NCBI GenBank assembly: GCA_013396915.1
Contig: VWZL01002012.1
Location: forward strand, 744,001 to 808,000
Origin: Stercorarius parasiticus
Taxonomy: Eukaryota > Chordata > Aves > Charadriiformes > Stercorariidae
Direction: 5' to 3'
Length of the DNA: 64,000 nucleotides
The translations under genes were made by a program, and so were the position numbers. Positions 11,853 to 24,969 of the stretch are shown here, one piece after another (the first letter of the stretch is position 1; every line of letters starts with the position of its first letter). The notes under the pieces are model-generated. The model worked only from the letters and a program-made list of their open reading frames with translations. It searched no databases and was not told the DNA's origin.

Positions 11853-14180
11853 AGACAATTATTTCCAGGACTTCATAAAGCCTACTTTAACAAATTACAT
11901 GAAGATTAACTAATAGCAGCCTCAGTGCTGGATGGCTGGCCAAATTAGGTATGACTTATCAAACCGGTGCTTCCTCGGCTGCCTTCGCCGAGGAGGTCTT
12001 TGCCAGCAGCTGGTTCGATAGATGGTGGTGAACCAGGTCTGATGTTTGGTCTGCACTGCAACAATAGCCAAACGAAGGCAGCAGTGCTTTGAGCTCCTCT
12101 GAAAAGGGGTTTGGAAAGCCAGCCGGGTCTCGGAGTGTCGGCAGTTTTCCTGCTTGGGGATTAAATGCGCCTGCACAAAGCCAGCGTATTCCACAAATCA
12201 AAAGCAGCGTGTGAGGAGAAGGGGCAAGCCATGGCAAGCGCGGTCTGCAGCGGCGTGATGGATCAGGGAGAGGGCCTTGTGAATGCTCCCTGTTCTGAAG
12301 GGGAGACAATCCGTCAATCTCAACAGGGCAGACCTGTCAGAGTACAGCGCACCGGGGTCCCCGCCGTCCTCATCGGTTTTTTGTCTGTCCTGTGGAGGGC
12401 ACCAGCATTCAATGGCAGTCGCCACCCTGGGCATTCGATTTGAAGCTGAGGAAAGGTGTTTAGGAAAGGGGGCTGTCTTTTGCCCTCTCTGCAAAAAGGC
12501 TGTGTTATCTCCCAGCTTTGGAGACAAGGGAGAAGGCAGGCCAGGATGTTTTGGAAAGGCTAAGACCCCTCTAGCCTTGCAGTAGTAAAATGCAAGAGAA
12601 ATGCATCTCGTCTGAAACATCCTGAGATGCAAACGGGGCAAGCTTGGTCCAGCACCATGCAGGTAGAGCACTTGCTGGGGTAGGAGGGCTTCCCAGGAGA
12701 AATCTAGGCTTAAAGAGAGTTTATGTTTAACCATGAGGGGATCACTCTGCTCTCCCTACAAAGACCTTTAATTTCCATCTGGAGTGAGTATACGATAACC
12801 TAGTCAGACCAGCCTCTCAGTCACCAATCAAAACACTGACTCTTGACATTTGCCTAATTATCTTTTCTCATCATCAGTCATCTCTTGAAGTCTTTGCTTC
12901 ATTCAGATGCCAGGTATTTCCGAAATTAATCATGTCATTGAAAGCGGCATCTTTTCATGTAAATGGACTTTATTATCTGGATCGAAAAGCTCCCCCCCCC
13001 CTCCTCCTTTGAGCTGCAAAAGCCCATTTGTAGGGAAAGTGTCTGAAATCTGACATGCTGCCTTCTCAAGAAAGATTCGTAGTGGTGACCTCCCAGCAAG
13101 AGCTAAGCATCCGTCACCGGGAGTGCGTGTGTGTGCTGCTTGCACCCTTGGGCTGGATGCATGCTAATTTGCCCCATTGTTTCGGGGTGAGTGGCTTTCC
13201 AGCACTTCCGAACAAAGCCTTTTTGCATAGGCTGCTGTGCGTACAATTATTTTATGTTCACATCATTCCATCATCCTATCTCTATTCCTGCTAGAAGAGG
13301 GGATGGAAACGTCTTTGTTGTCTTGTTATACTGGGGATTACAGGCTGGATTTAGCATGTTAGCAGGGACACTCCTCTTTCATTAAATCCCATTTGACAAA
13401 TGTTTGGGAACATAGGATTGGTCAGCCCATTGCACTGCTCATCCTGGCTTTAACTTTCAAAGGGGCACTATCTTCAAACCATGTTGATTCAACAAGAAAC
13501 CAATCCGCTGTAATTGACTGTGTATGCAAAGTGTTGCAGGGATGGATGAAGAAGTAAAAACGAGAGGCGTACGCTCAGGAATGTTATCGAAGCCTTGACA
13601 GAAGAATGCATTCATTTTGCTCATTAGACCCATATTTTAATGAATTCTATGAAGAGCAGGATTGAGAATAGGTCAGCACTGATAACGCAGTTCTGCAGTT
13701 TGGAGAGTTCCTTTTTTAAGTTTGTGGTTGTGCATTTACAAACTCCTTTCAAAAACACCCTGTTATTTTATACTCACTGAACCTTCCCTCTGGGACCATC
13801 TGAGGACAGCAGTATTAATTGCTGGCAAGCTCTATGCTCAAATTAAAAAAGTGAAACTTCGGCATCATCTGACTAAAAGGGAGAAGAGGAACAAGTCACT
13901 GGCTTTCTGTGCTTACACTGTCAAGTACTCAAAAATTAAGGTCATTGTTTTTAGTATTGTCAAAATAGGCTTGATGTGAAAGAAGCAACAAGTATACTAA
14001 AAAGTTTTCAGTGTCATGTGAGAGTCATGTTCTGTATTCCCTGGTAACAGTTTAAGAGCAAGAACAGACCAAAAGTGGTGTTTTTTTAATAACAGCCACA
14101 GTGTTAACCAGTTATGAATGTGTAGGCATAATGCATAGGTTATAAATTGTTGGATGCTGAAGGCAGAAAGAAGCAATGCC

Positions 14181-14970
14181 ATTATCTAGTTTGCCTTTCT
14201 GCCTAGTAAAGGCCATAGGACCCGGTGAAGGTTTTATATGGTGCTGTACCTTTCAGCAGACCTTCCAAAGCTGACATTAAAATATCATGATGGCAATGAT
14301 CTCCCATTGGTAAGTGCTCTCACAGTTAAAAAATTCCCCGTAATTTCTGGCGTGAATTCGTCTAGCTTCAACCTCCAGACGTAAGATCTTGTTTTACGTA
14401 GGTCTTTGTTAAACTGAAGAGCTCTCCATCAAATTTCTGTTTCCTGTGAAGGTTCTTGTATACTGTGGGCAAGTCACTCCTTAACCTTTTCTCTATTAAG
14501 CTAAACAGTCTGAGCTTCTTGAGCCTCTCACAATTGTTTTCTAATCCTCCCAGTGTTTTCTAGTCCTTTAGCCATTCTCTTGGCTCTTCTCTCTAATATA
14601 TCAACAGCCTCTTGAAACACAGGCAGCAGAATCGGATTCACTATTCCATTAGTGGTCACACCAGTGCCACAGACAAAGATAATATTACCTCGGGCTTCTA
14701 GGCTATATCCCCCTGTTTACATATCCTAAGGACTGAAGTTACCCTTCCAGCTACAGAGCTAATGTGTAGCTGAGCATCCACCACCCTGCCATGTTCTTTC
14801 TGGAGCCATTTCTTTCCAGGAGAGAGTCCCCTTCTGTAAGTATTCCCTACAATCTGTTTACTCAAAGATACCTTTTTACACTTCCCCTGGCTTATTGTTT
14901 CCTTTGTGCATCAGTGACCTACCGTTGCTATTTACAGCCTTCCCAATCTGTGCCAGCAGAGACTTCGTGT
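14181..14970 (-). mobile_element. CR1: long old CR1 LINE fragment
   Basis: The plus strand reads as the reverse complement of an ancient amniote CR1, of the type common in turtles and crocodilians and present as old copies in birds. Recognisable blocks in order are ATTATCTAGT near 14181, CTCTCACAGTTAAAAAATTC, CTAGCTTCAACCTCCAG, CAAGTCACTCCTTAACC, TAAGCTAAACAGTCTGAGC, TGGCTCTTCTCTCTAATA, GTGGTCACACCAGTGCC, the GAGAGTCCCC...TGTAAGTAT segment near 14820-14845 and TCAGTGACCTACCG near 14911. The element covers 3'-region and late reverse-transcriptase sequence and lies on the minus strand. Similarity is lost near 14970, so it is truncated there. No intact reading frame remains. Divergence is much higher than for the CR1 copy at 44.2 kb. 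Confidence 0.82.
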
Positions 14971-16479
14971 TTTCTAAGAAGCGCCGAAAATATTAAGCGG
15001 CACCCATCCGTCCAAGAAATAATGCTCCGTTCCCAAATTCTCGATAAGGATTCCCCGTATAGAGTGAAAGATTACCAGCTGTCCTCCGCCTCCTTCCTTG
15101 CTAAGAAGATGGTGCACTATCAACCATAGGGAAAGACGCAGTACCCTTAACTTGGCCCGACACCTCACATCTGTCATGCCCACTTTGGTGAGGGATTTTT
15201 CATCCTGGTTTTTCTTTCTACACTGTCGTGGGAAAGTACCTATACCTGGGTTCAGAAAAGAGACACCGGGAAACTATCGCTTCTACCGAGGAAGAGTTAA
15301 AACTCTTCTCTGCTTGATAAAATGATGCGTGCTGATGCCGAGATGTATTTCACCAGGTAGAAGGCTATTTGTAGGAAAAGCAACATTTGTTTCTTCACGT
15401 TTAGATTTGTTGTTTTGTTGCTGCAGCATTCTGAGATTGACAGGGTGCGTGGTGTTTATTGTTTATCGTTAATTATGATTACCTTTATTGCTGTGCTACT
15501 ACGTTGGTACTGAAGTGATGGGCAGAACCCATTTGCACAAGTAACAATATAGACTTGTCCTAAGGAATTGTGGGAGGGCTTTTTTTTCCAAAGGTAAAAA
15601 CAATAAAAAGCCCTCACCAGTTTTAAATTATTTATCGCTATGAATGCATTTAAATGGATTTCCCTGTAGTAGCCATAACATTTCTTTTTCAATAGTTTTC
15701 AGTAGTTCTGGGAACTGTTTTTCACAGAAATGTCTAATTATTATCACTAGCAATTAAATTTATTTATTATGTTTTGCTGTTGCTGAAGGAGCTTCTCATG
15801 CCATTGACATGCTCTCTTGTACACTCTCACCAAAGATGAATGGAAGTCTAATTAAACTGCAAAATAAAATTGTCAATTTTGACATTGTTTCTCTTTCATA
15901 GGGAGAAATTTGTAACCATCTATGCTTTTTTCCAGTTTGAAATTATTTCATTTGTTTTCTATTTTGTAGTTTTTGAACATACACTTTTTTGCCTTGGTCT
16001 CTTCTACACCCCTTTTTTTCATTCCTTCCCATCCATGAGAAGTTGTTTGTATTCTGATAACTTTTCAAGAAAGCTTGCAGAGGATGTAGAGACTTGGTCT
16101 TAGCCTCTTTAGCCAGACTTTGTCCTTTCCATGTGGCAATTTGGAAAAATTGGTGCAGTGGAAAAAGAGAAAAAAAAATGAGCAAGTGGAAAAGAATTCT
16201 CCACCCCAAAGAAAACATTAAACTTCATCCCTTTTGGTAGCAAAAATATGAAGAGATTTTTTTAAAAAAGAAGAGAGAAAGGGAAAGAGAATTTTAAAAT
16301 TTTCAGTTCTGATGGAAAAAAAATGAGAAGTTTGGAACAACCAGAGGAAAGGTGGGGTTCTGAGACGGGTGGAAAAAGCAAAAGCACAGGGGTCTTGGGA
16401 GGAAAAAGAAAAGCTTTTAATGGCAATTCTTTTTTTTCTTAGCGCTTGCTTTCTGCCCTTCTTTCCTAGAGCATTAGGA
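14971..16479. other. non-coding stretch, no gene recognised
   Basis: Between 14971 and 15330 there are several overlapping frames of 69-112 codons on both strands, with no family resemblance. The rest is AT-rich with purine-rich A/G tracts near 16160-16330. Whether the old CR1 continues in unrecognisable form into the first few hundred bases cannot be judged by eye. Confidence 0.5.
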
Positions 16480-16640
16480 CACACAAGGGGTTAAAGGTCC
16501 AGGAAGAGAGCTAGGGAAGAAAAATCCCTCTGTTAATTGATCTGCCTGTCTGGTGACGAGGGCCAGCTGAAGCTTGTCAGAAACTGTATGAGCTGAATCA
16601 AGCTTGGGGCCCTAAGTAAAATACAGACACCTGGAGCGAG
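16480..16640. promoter_or_regulatory. candidate conserved non-coding element
   Basis: A dense, repeat-free block stands in a low-complexity neighbourhood. It contains a TTAATTGA homeodomain-type core (16533-16540) and a duplicated arrangement of AGCTGA followed by AGCTTG (16565-16576 and again 16591-16606). Regulatory function is inferred only from texture and motif clustering. Confidence 0.25.
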
Positions 16641-19600
16641 GAGGGGTTGGCTCGCTCTCTGTGCAGCTATTTAGTTGTTCTTTTAATGTAGGCAGGGAAG
16701 GGAAAGGGTCAAGCGGCACTGAGCCTGGGCTTGAGGGATGTCAAATAGTTTTTCCACTGAAAAGAAACAAGGCTAAAGCCTGTTAATGGTATCTAATGCT
16801 ATTATTGTGCGCGTCTGTGTGTACTTGCGGGCTTGCTGGTATATGTTGGAGGCACGTTTTGGCAATTGAGGAGGCATTGTTGTTTGATGGCCTTACCCAT
16901 AGGCATGTCGCTGGGCGAGCAGCAGTGGAAATCTTAGTGAAATCTCCACAACTCGATTTCGATTCACGCTGTTCAGGGCAACGTGCTCAGAGGGGATCCT
17001 TTACCTTCTGCCCTCCCCTTGCCGAAGGATGAAGTGATCCAGAGTACGGCCCTAAAAAGCATTTTTCTTCCTCCTTACTCTTCAGCTCTGCTTCCAGACC
17101 CCTCCGCCGATGCAATCTGGCTATGATTCTGCATGCCACTTTGTTTGACCCTGATGACATAAGTTGACGCATGTACTTTTGAACCTTCCCAAGAATGAAT
17201 AATATCCCTGCAATAAAACGAAATCCTAGCATTTTTAACCCGCCAAGCCCCTGTGATTGTTGGGGCCAGGCACGTCAAATGGTGGCTCAGCCGATGGCCG
17301 CCTGAAATGGAAGTGGATAGATTTCAGCCCCAAAACAAACAAGCCATTGAGAGCTGGCACTGCTCTGCTTTTCACATGATACCTGTGATGAGTACTTTGG
17401 AAACACTGGAAGCTTTTTCCATGGGTAGTGGGAGGAGGGAGAGAGGACTAAAGAAGGCGCAATAGCCTAGAGAGACTTGCGGCTTCAGATTTTAAAGGTA
17501 GCAAGTAGCCTGGGAAAGCTCAGGGTCTGGGAGGGGCTCACTGGCTCTAAAGCTGTCAGCCATCAGGGTTGCTTTGATTCTCATGGATTAGGTATGACTT
17601 GAAATAGGTCTGTCCTTCCCCTTTGTCCCGAGTTCCCAAAATACTGCGCTCTAATTAAAGATGGGCCTCAAGGTTGCACCAAGTTCAAACTTCCACCAGA
17701 TATAGCGAGGTCAAACCCACAACTTTATTTGGGGATTTCTATGCTTTTTGAAGACTTTCACACACCTGGCTGAGCCCAGGCCCTGTAAACGAGGACCAAG
17801 ACACAAGTGAACTGCATCATTGTTATTAACGTTAGATCTTAAGCCTTAGCAATGCCATCCAAGCAGCTTTCCCATTTGGTGCCCAGACATGCCAAGAGCA
17901 GACCAGAAGTGTGACGTGAGCAGAGCCCTCTTCTCCAAGAGAAGCTGCCAACCTTCTCCTTAAAGTCCTTAAACCCTGACAAGGTACTGTGGGAATACTG
18001 AAATCATGTGTGCTGAAGGAGGACTGTGCTTAAATCAGGGTGCAGGAATTAGCGTGATAATTCTAAATGGCTGAAATGGAAGCTTCTAGTATTTACTTGT
18101 GTGTATTATTTGTTAGATGCCATGAATCCTTTTTTCTCTGGACTTCTAGTATTATGTCCCAGAGCAGAGCAGAAGGTTTGCCTGCCCATGATAAATGTAC
18201 ATATTTATTTATAAATATTGCATTGAAAATGGCAGGAATGAATAAACAGATGCATTGGAAGGAGATTAGGCCTCTGTTTGATTAGGTCATTGTCTTAATA
18301 TAAAAAAAAGTCAGGTTTCCCTTTTTTCATTCACTTAAAATGATAAGACTACCTTGAATCTGTCTTTCACGCTGCGATTTTGTTTTGTTTCTTCAAGAGA
18401 GGCACTGAGGAGAACTGATTGCAGTTATTCTTGACATTTTAAATGGCCATCCTTTTCCTCTTGGATACGGTACCCAGATGTATAGTTAGAAAGTTAAAGT
18501 GGCTCAGCTAAAGATAAGGATGCTGTGAACTTTGGTTTTACAACTCCTGCCTTGGCCTCCCAGCCCAGCTGATGAAGTAGGAATGAGCTTGCCCTGCTCA
18601 TAGAAATTTAACCGGAGGGGAGGAAAAAAGGGGGGAGAAAAATAACAGTACTCTGCAGTCCTCCACTCCAAACGCATGTAGGAAGCTGCCCAACCGGGAT
18701 GTCGGGAGCGATCCTGGCTCTGCAGCCCACAGCAGGGAATCTGGCTTCAGCCCGATCAGTGGTACGGGCAGGAGCTGGGATTGCCTGGGTTGAGAAATGC
18801 AGGAGATGGAAAGATAAGAAAAGGAAAGCGTGGTGAACAGATTGCTTGAGCAGAATATTTTAGCTTAATAAAAAAAAAATAAAACGAAAATAAGCCCACA
18901 GACAACCCCCTCCCCTAAGCCTACAGTCCCCTGTATGAGGCTGATGAAATTTATACGAGAGAGAGAGAGAGACATAACAAAAGAAATTGTTTATTTGTTT
19001 GTTTGCCTTTGTAAAACCCATTTGGGAGGAACATCAAGGAATATACCATACATCAGTTATCTGCCGTATACCAGTTACACTGATGCTAGAGACGTCTTTT
19101 GTTAGAAATTAATGTATGTAATAAAGTTTTACATTTTTCATATGTTTTGAAGTATGTGGGCCATAATTCTTTTGACTGCATAATTACTTTTTGTACACAA
19201 GAAAAATGAGGTGCTTAGTCCTAAGTAAATAACCTCAAAACAAACCAAGAAAAACAGTTACATCTTTTTTATCTTCTGGGTCTTGCACAATAAATATTTT
19301 TTTAGAAACTTAAAAAAAAAAAGTTATATATCCTCAATATAATTTCACTTAAAAAAAAAACCCAAGCCCCTCTAGGATCACATTGAAAAAATACGCTGAA
19401 GCTATTGAGGAAATGAAATGTATTTGTGACATTTTTAGGCACAGATGAAAATAATGGTTTCTGGAAGGGTGTGTCTGGTTAATAATTTTAGCTGAGTTTT
19501 TCCCTCTCTTCATTTCTGGACAATCAAAAAGCTCTAGTGAATGAATTTCAGTAGATTCAAGATCATTTAGTGCTCTCACTTTTCTGTCACCATTCCCTTT

Positions 19601-20689
19601 AACTGAGCCTGAAGCAGCGACTGAAGAGCTGGCGTGATGCGCGGCCACATGAGAAGGGCAGTCCGCTGGAACCAGCTGGCAACGGAGAAACTCTCGCTGC
19701 AAATCGAACTGGCTTTATTTTGATTGCTAATGGCAGGCCAAAAAAACCCTGGTGAGATAACCTCCCAAAAGTCAGGAGGCTGGCTTATGTATCATGGCAG
19801 GATGAGAGAAGGGTTTGTGTTGTGGGTTTTTCCGTAGATCAGGACTCCTTTTGTTTGATGGTGTGGTTTTCTGAGCTTTCTTGGATGATGTTAGTTTGGG
19901 TTTGTGAGGCTGTCTCTTTTCCTGAGGACCAGAAGCTTTTTAGAAGACACTTAAAGAAAAGAAAACATGTTTTGCAGAGATGGCAGCGGCAGCAGCTTGG
20001 GTTCCCCAATCTGTAAGCAGCTGTATTTAGGGGGTGCAAGTGGTTGCTCTGGCCATGGACCACTGGCAGCAGCTCAGTCCCTCAAGGAAAGGAACCCTGG
20101 AAGAAGTCACAGCCGATTTACCTCTTCTAATCCTTAAACACTGAACTAATGTCAATTCAGGGTCACGTAAATACAGAGATAGGAAAAGGGGAGGAAGAAA
20201 TGTTTGGGGAAAAAAAAAATAATAATCAAGATATGCTTTTTTAAACTAAACTGAAATAAGCTACTCTTCAGCAGAAACCAGGGAGTCACACCGGGTTTGG
20301 CAATGGCTTAAATAAATCAATTAAAGTACTGATTTAAGTTAAACCAATATGCTAGCAAGGCCTTAGGTTTTCATCTTCCAAAGACTTATGTGCATGCTTG
20401 GCTGAACAGTGGGAGTGATTATCTGTATAATTCATGGTAGGAATACAGCCTTATTATTTAAGGATTCAGCTTTATAATATATACTGTATTTGCAGATCGT
20501 TGCCTCTGTACAGGGTTTCTGTGGATTTGGAGCCACTTGCTCTACGTAAAATGTATTTCTAGCTCCTCCACCCACCCCGTATGCTCTCACGGCTGGGCCT
20601 GTTGGCTCTCCTTCCTCGTCCCCGTGAATTGCGCTGGTGGTGCTGGTGGAGGGACGTGCTGCTTCTGCGGAGCCAGGCCATTTTTTATA
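16641..20689. other. non-coding stretch, no gene recognised
   Basis: Composition is mixed. At 17641-17720 is a compact segment with ATTA cores and an AGGTCA half-site (17708-17713), which may be regulatory. At 18957-18972 is a (GA)n run, and the stretch 18990-19360 is AT-rich with A runs. No translation resembles a known protein. Confidence 0.5.
18957..18972. repeat. (GA)n microsatellite
   Basis: An uninterrupted GA dinucleotide repeat of about eight units. Confidence 0.85.
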
Positions 20690-20960
20690 AATATGTAAAT
20701 AAAATTTACCTCCTTCTGCTGACCCCTCCAAGGGCCGTTTTTGGCCTGCAGCAAATATTTATGTGCGAGCTGTAAACCCCTGAAACTGAGGGGTTATAGT
20801 GGAAATGCTGACAGAGTATTAAGAGACCTTTAACCCTTCGTTTAGCTGGCCCTGCTATAATTACGGGTCTGTCTGTTATTTTCAATAGCACTCATCATGA
20901 CCTTGCCTCTATTTTTTAATTATAGGGGAACTTGTGAAGGGAATTATTACTAAGTTGGGG
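20690..20960. promoter_or_regulatory. candidate conserved non-coding element
   Basis: This block has high complexity, no visible repeats and many short AT-rich factor motifs separated by GC-richer sequence. It includes a forkhead-type GTAAATA (20695-20701), an AAATATTT palindrome (20753-20760) and TAATTATA-type homeodomain cores near 20915-20925. This texture is typical of deeply conserved vertebrate enhancers. Conservation itself could not be tested. Confidence 0.3.
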
Positions 20961-22489
20961 GTTCCCCCTCTCTCTAAATTCAATCTTTATTAAACATGTA
21001 AACCGCTGAAGAGGCAGGATTGGGCTAATGGCCTTTTCCCTCCCTTCCCCTCCCTCCTTTCTAGACTGTGGTTCAAGTTGTGCCTAAGCCCCGAGTAAAA
21101 TGAATGCTGTGATTTGAGCCTCCCAAGTCCCCCGTGAGCACTGAAACTGGCTGTACAATAAGCATCAAAGGTTAATGAACAAGGGAAAAAAGTTGACATT
21201 TTATTTGGTAATGGTTCTAGTGCTTGAAATCTGAATGGAAAAGATGAGATCCTGGAGGAGGTTGCCTTTTCTTTTCTCCTTCCCTCCCTTTTTTTCCCTG
21301 AAACGTCAGTGTCTGGAGGAGGCAGGTCCTATCGGATCCCAGAAATGCCTCTTTAAAGATGTTTGTGATCGCAAACAACTGGGCCGTAGCTTGCAGTTTA
21401 AGGAGAGCAGCTGGAATACATTTTTCAAGCAGCACTGTCAGTCCCTGCACTGGCTTCTTTGTGCTCTCCCCTACTTTGGGGAAGGAGGGAGGGAGGGAGC
21501 TCGCTGGGGTGATGATATCCGGCCCCTTGCGCTGCTGACCCATAGCAGTTCGGCAAGCTGCCGGCACTCGAGGTGGAGAAATGCCCTGTTCTCATCAGCT
21601 GTGCCATGTCCTCTTGGGTTTTCCCAGCTGGCCCCTGTGGAGGCTCCTTTGGCCCTGGCTGCCTGAGCTTAATGGCGCTGAAGTCCCCCACTGAGTCTGC
21701 AGCATGCAGGGAATCCCCCAGGTATAGGGTTATTTTACAGCTCGGTGTGCTTTAGCGATGCTGAAGGGGTGATAGAGGAATGTACACTTCCCCAGCTGGT
21801 GAGCATCTTCCCACAGCCCAACAGTGACCTGGATATCTCCATCTACTGATGGAGGAGAGAGCAGCAAACGTCTCCAATATCACTACGGGGCTCTCCTGCG
21901 GCAGATGCGTCAGCAGGCCTGGAGCAGTGAAGGGGCCACAGGTAGCCTGGAGAAAGGGGGATCCTCCATCCTTAAGTTATAGGTTGGGGAAGAGTCTTTT
22001 GGGATGACCATTGACTTTTCCTATCATGGGGCATACATAAACTCTGGATTTTGCATGCATGAGCACCCCTGGTGCTGAGGGGAGGCAAGCAGAGAGAAAA
22101 GTCCCACTGTGGAAGAGCACAGCCGCTCCTTGCGTTGCAACACTGTGTGTTAAAAAGAGGATGACAAGAGATGTGCTTCGAGGCAGGAATTTTCCTGGGA
22201 TCCTCTGGCTTGCTGCTTGGCTCCTCAAAATGAGCCCTGGGAAGGGTACGGGCTTTGTGCTGGCCCTCGTTCCCCTGGGGAAGGGGACCTTGGCTGTTCT
22301 TTCAGTATCTCCCCATCAGATCCACAAATTGAACCTTTGGAGCAGTTTAGGTATTTTCTTTTTTAATGGGAGTGATGGATTGGCCTTCAGTGGCTGAATG
22401 ACCTTTCTGTTCCAGTCTAGACAGCTGCGGAGGGTTTGAGAAGCATGACTGGATCAGGCCCTTAGGAAATGCTTTCACTAAAGCACTTT
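20961..22489. other. non-coding stretch, no gene recognised
   Basis: This GC-richer stretch has several overlapping frames of 60-143 codons on both strands (for example 21235-21666 plus and 21217-21567 minus), none with a recognisable domain. Such mutual overlap is the chance pattern of GC-rich DNA. A G-quadruplex motif at 21.48 kb is listed separately. Confidence 0.5.
21478..21497 (+). other. G-quadruplex motif
   Basis: G runs occur at 21478-21481, 21487-21489, 21491-21493 and 21495-21497, with loops of 5, 1 and 1 bases. Confidence 0.5.
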
Positions 22490-22760
22490 ATGTACATTCA
22501 GAGAGCTCATGAATCACTGGGCTTTGCAGATAACATTAGCCTTAAAATATAGTAGATTATATTCATTTTAATATTTACCCAGGTAGGATGCAAAGCGTGT
22601 GGCCATGAGGCGTAGCACGGCGTTGAGCGATGGCTTGTCTGCATTGTTTATAGATGAGTAATTGGAGTTGCTGCGCCGAGGCTGTGGGATGGGGACCAAA
22701 CTGGCTGGGTATTTATTTACATGACTCAGTGAATGAAACTGAGTTGGAAGCATAACTTAT
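22490..22760. promoter_or_regulatory. candidate conserved non-coding element
   Basis: This repeat-free block has GATAA- and ATTA-type cores, a cluster of CpGs near 22610-22680 and a perfect AP-1 site TGACTCA (22722-22728). Neighbouring DNA is plainer. Enhancer function is an inference. Confidence 0.27.
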
Positions 22761-24969
22761 AGGTGTTATTCTTTCTCTCTCCCCTCTGCCCCCCCTGCCC
22801 CAAAAATACAATTTCGGAGTATCCATAGCTTCTTTACGCTGTATCTTGACACTGCTGATTTCAAACAGCGTCGTCCTTTACTGGGGCGTAAGGAAAATGG
22901 ATTAGCACAAGCTGGTGCAGGTAATTAATATTGTGTGGGCGAGAGAGGGAGAAGACTTTTTAAATGGCTTACAGGACATTTATAAATCTGTCCTACAGTG
23001 TTCACTGCTTGTAGTTATGGCTAAGGATGCTCTGCTGCCCCTCGTCTTCCACCTCATGCCACTGACTGCGTTCTCCTCTCATCACTGTAGGGTATTTTAC
23101 TTGCTGTAAATCATTTTAGAGCTTAAATTATGTATTTACGCTTAAATATTGCTGATATGTAATCATTAGTAAAAGAACTAGCTGCACGTTGACCAAAGGT
23201 GTGAGCTTTTGTCTGGGAAAGCTGAGCATTTTGATTGATAGACAAAATTTTTCTGTGGAGTCATCTCTGTAGGTTGAACCAATTTTCTCAGTGCTTTCCC
23301 CAGAACATTTTCTCCTATTTTAAAGTATATGTTGTTACGGAAATTATTATTAAAAGGAGGACTGAAAGTAAGGCATTATTCTAAGAAAAAACTTTTTTTT
23401 TCTATGGATATTTAGATTTTAAACTACTGAAAAATGTGTAAAGTGTATGAAAAGGTAGACCCTTTGCACCAAAATGAAAGTAACATTCCTATTCCCAGTT
23501 TGATTACAAGAGCTGGCTTCTACTTTTCCACCTACTTCAATTAAATCAATAACTAGTCTGTCCACAATCATTTTAGCTTAAAAAGTGGAAAGCGTTTTAA
23601 GGGAAATGTTAAAGGTGCAGCCACTTACACGAGGTGGCACAAGAGGAAAAAGCTGAACTGGGATCGGAGTCCCACCAAGCATTGTTTTGGTTTATGTTCC
23701 TCTACGTACCTAGCTCTTCTTTTGAAGTAAACTGCTAAATAGCAGGTTGCTTTTTTCATATACCTGTCTAAAATACATGGACTTGTGTCTACAAGTTAAT
23801 GACAAGTATGGCTATGCTATAAATCACTGTTTAGTTCCTTGCTTTCTGGGAATGTTGATAGTTGTATAGGTAGAGTCCGTTGCTATACGCTATGAATATT
23901 CCCTGTATATCTTTATTTTTAAAAGGTATATTGGCTTTATTTTATGGATTTTCACAAAGCTGGAGAACTAAGCAGGGAAAGCATGAATCTTTTCTGTGTC
24001 CCCCTTAGGTAGCTGCCCTGCAGTGGGGTGACCAGGGGATGACTTAGCCAGGTCCCTTGCTCTCCATGTCCTACTGCTTTTTTTCATCTAAGCAATCCTT
24101 CTGCCCTTCCCGCTTTCTGTAACGTACCAGGACTGGAGTGGATACATTTTGACTGTCACATATATGTGTACGGAAGCAATACTGGGATGGATTCTCCAAC
24201 CTACTCCTCCTTTGTAAGTCTACCAAAACCCAAACCAAGACCAGTTGTACTGGCACGTGGGGTCTGCCTTGCCTTCTTTCTTTCCTGTGGTATCTGTAGT
24301 TGCTGAATGCTCAGAAGCAGTTATTTCCTTTCTGGAGGCAGTTATTTGCTCTTCTGTAATAATTTGTATATTTCCTAAATGCCAAAGGGATATTCTTCGT
24401 GCTAACTCTGGCTAAAATAAAATATAACGGAGGAAACCGCTGGCTGTATGTTGGGGCAGGTCAGGAAAGGGGCAAGTTGATTTATGCTTCCAAATGACCC
24501 AATGCCATGAAGCATTTAAAGGCACGCTCGCTTGCAAGCATGTGAGGAGTCCCCGGTTGCCACCACCACGCATGGCAGAGCAGCAGCCCCCGCGCCAGCC
24601 CCAGGAGGAGGGTACCAGCCACTGCCTGCACCATCCTGTGCTGAGGGATGCTGCTGGTCCCACCTCTGCCCAATACAAAAGCCAAGAATCAGGGAAACTC
24701 CTGCTCTCAAGTCATTTAAGTGCTTCCCAAAATCGTACGTGATCTACTGAAGTGCCAAAATAGATCAACAAATTTTTAATGTTTTGCTTGTTCCATTTGA
24801 TAGATTGCCAAGTGAGAAATTTCAAGGGGCCTAGGAGTCACTCAGGTGAAAGAGCGACTTCCTGCTGTATTTTTCATGTGAGTAAAATGCCAATCCATAA
24901 AGGATTAGGAGCCTTTATTCAGTGTTTGAACTTTAACATTCCTCAAGCCTCGAATTTTTAATCTTCAAA
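22761..24969. other. non-coding stretch, no gene recognised
   Basis: The sequence is mostly AT-rich. At 24494-24750 a GC-richer patch gives overlapping frames on both strands without family resemblance. A faint MIR-like or old-repeat character near 23600-23690 was not strong enough to call. Confidence 0.5.

Larger units (their letters stand above)
8196..14180. other. non-coding AT-rich stretch, no gene recognised
   Basis: Most of this stretch is strongly AT-rich, especially 9400-11700, and contains the CA/TG repeat at 9.7 kb. The part from 11.7 to 13.2 kb is more GC-rich. It gives the 178-codon frame at 12198-12734 on the minus strand, which has no recognisable domain and overlaps equally long frames on the other strand, as expected by chance. 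A poly(C) run lies near 12991-13000. No exon or RNA gene is recognised. Confidence 0.55.

Noticed and set aside
23600..23690. Faint MIR-like SINE similarity
   Set aside because: Only a few scattered short matches, with no A/B box or conserved core in order.
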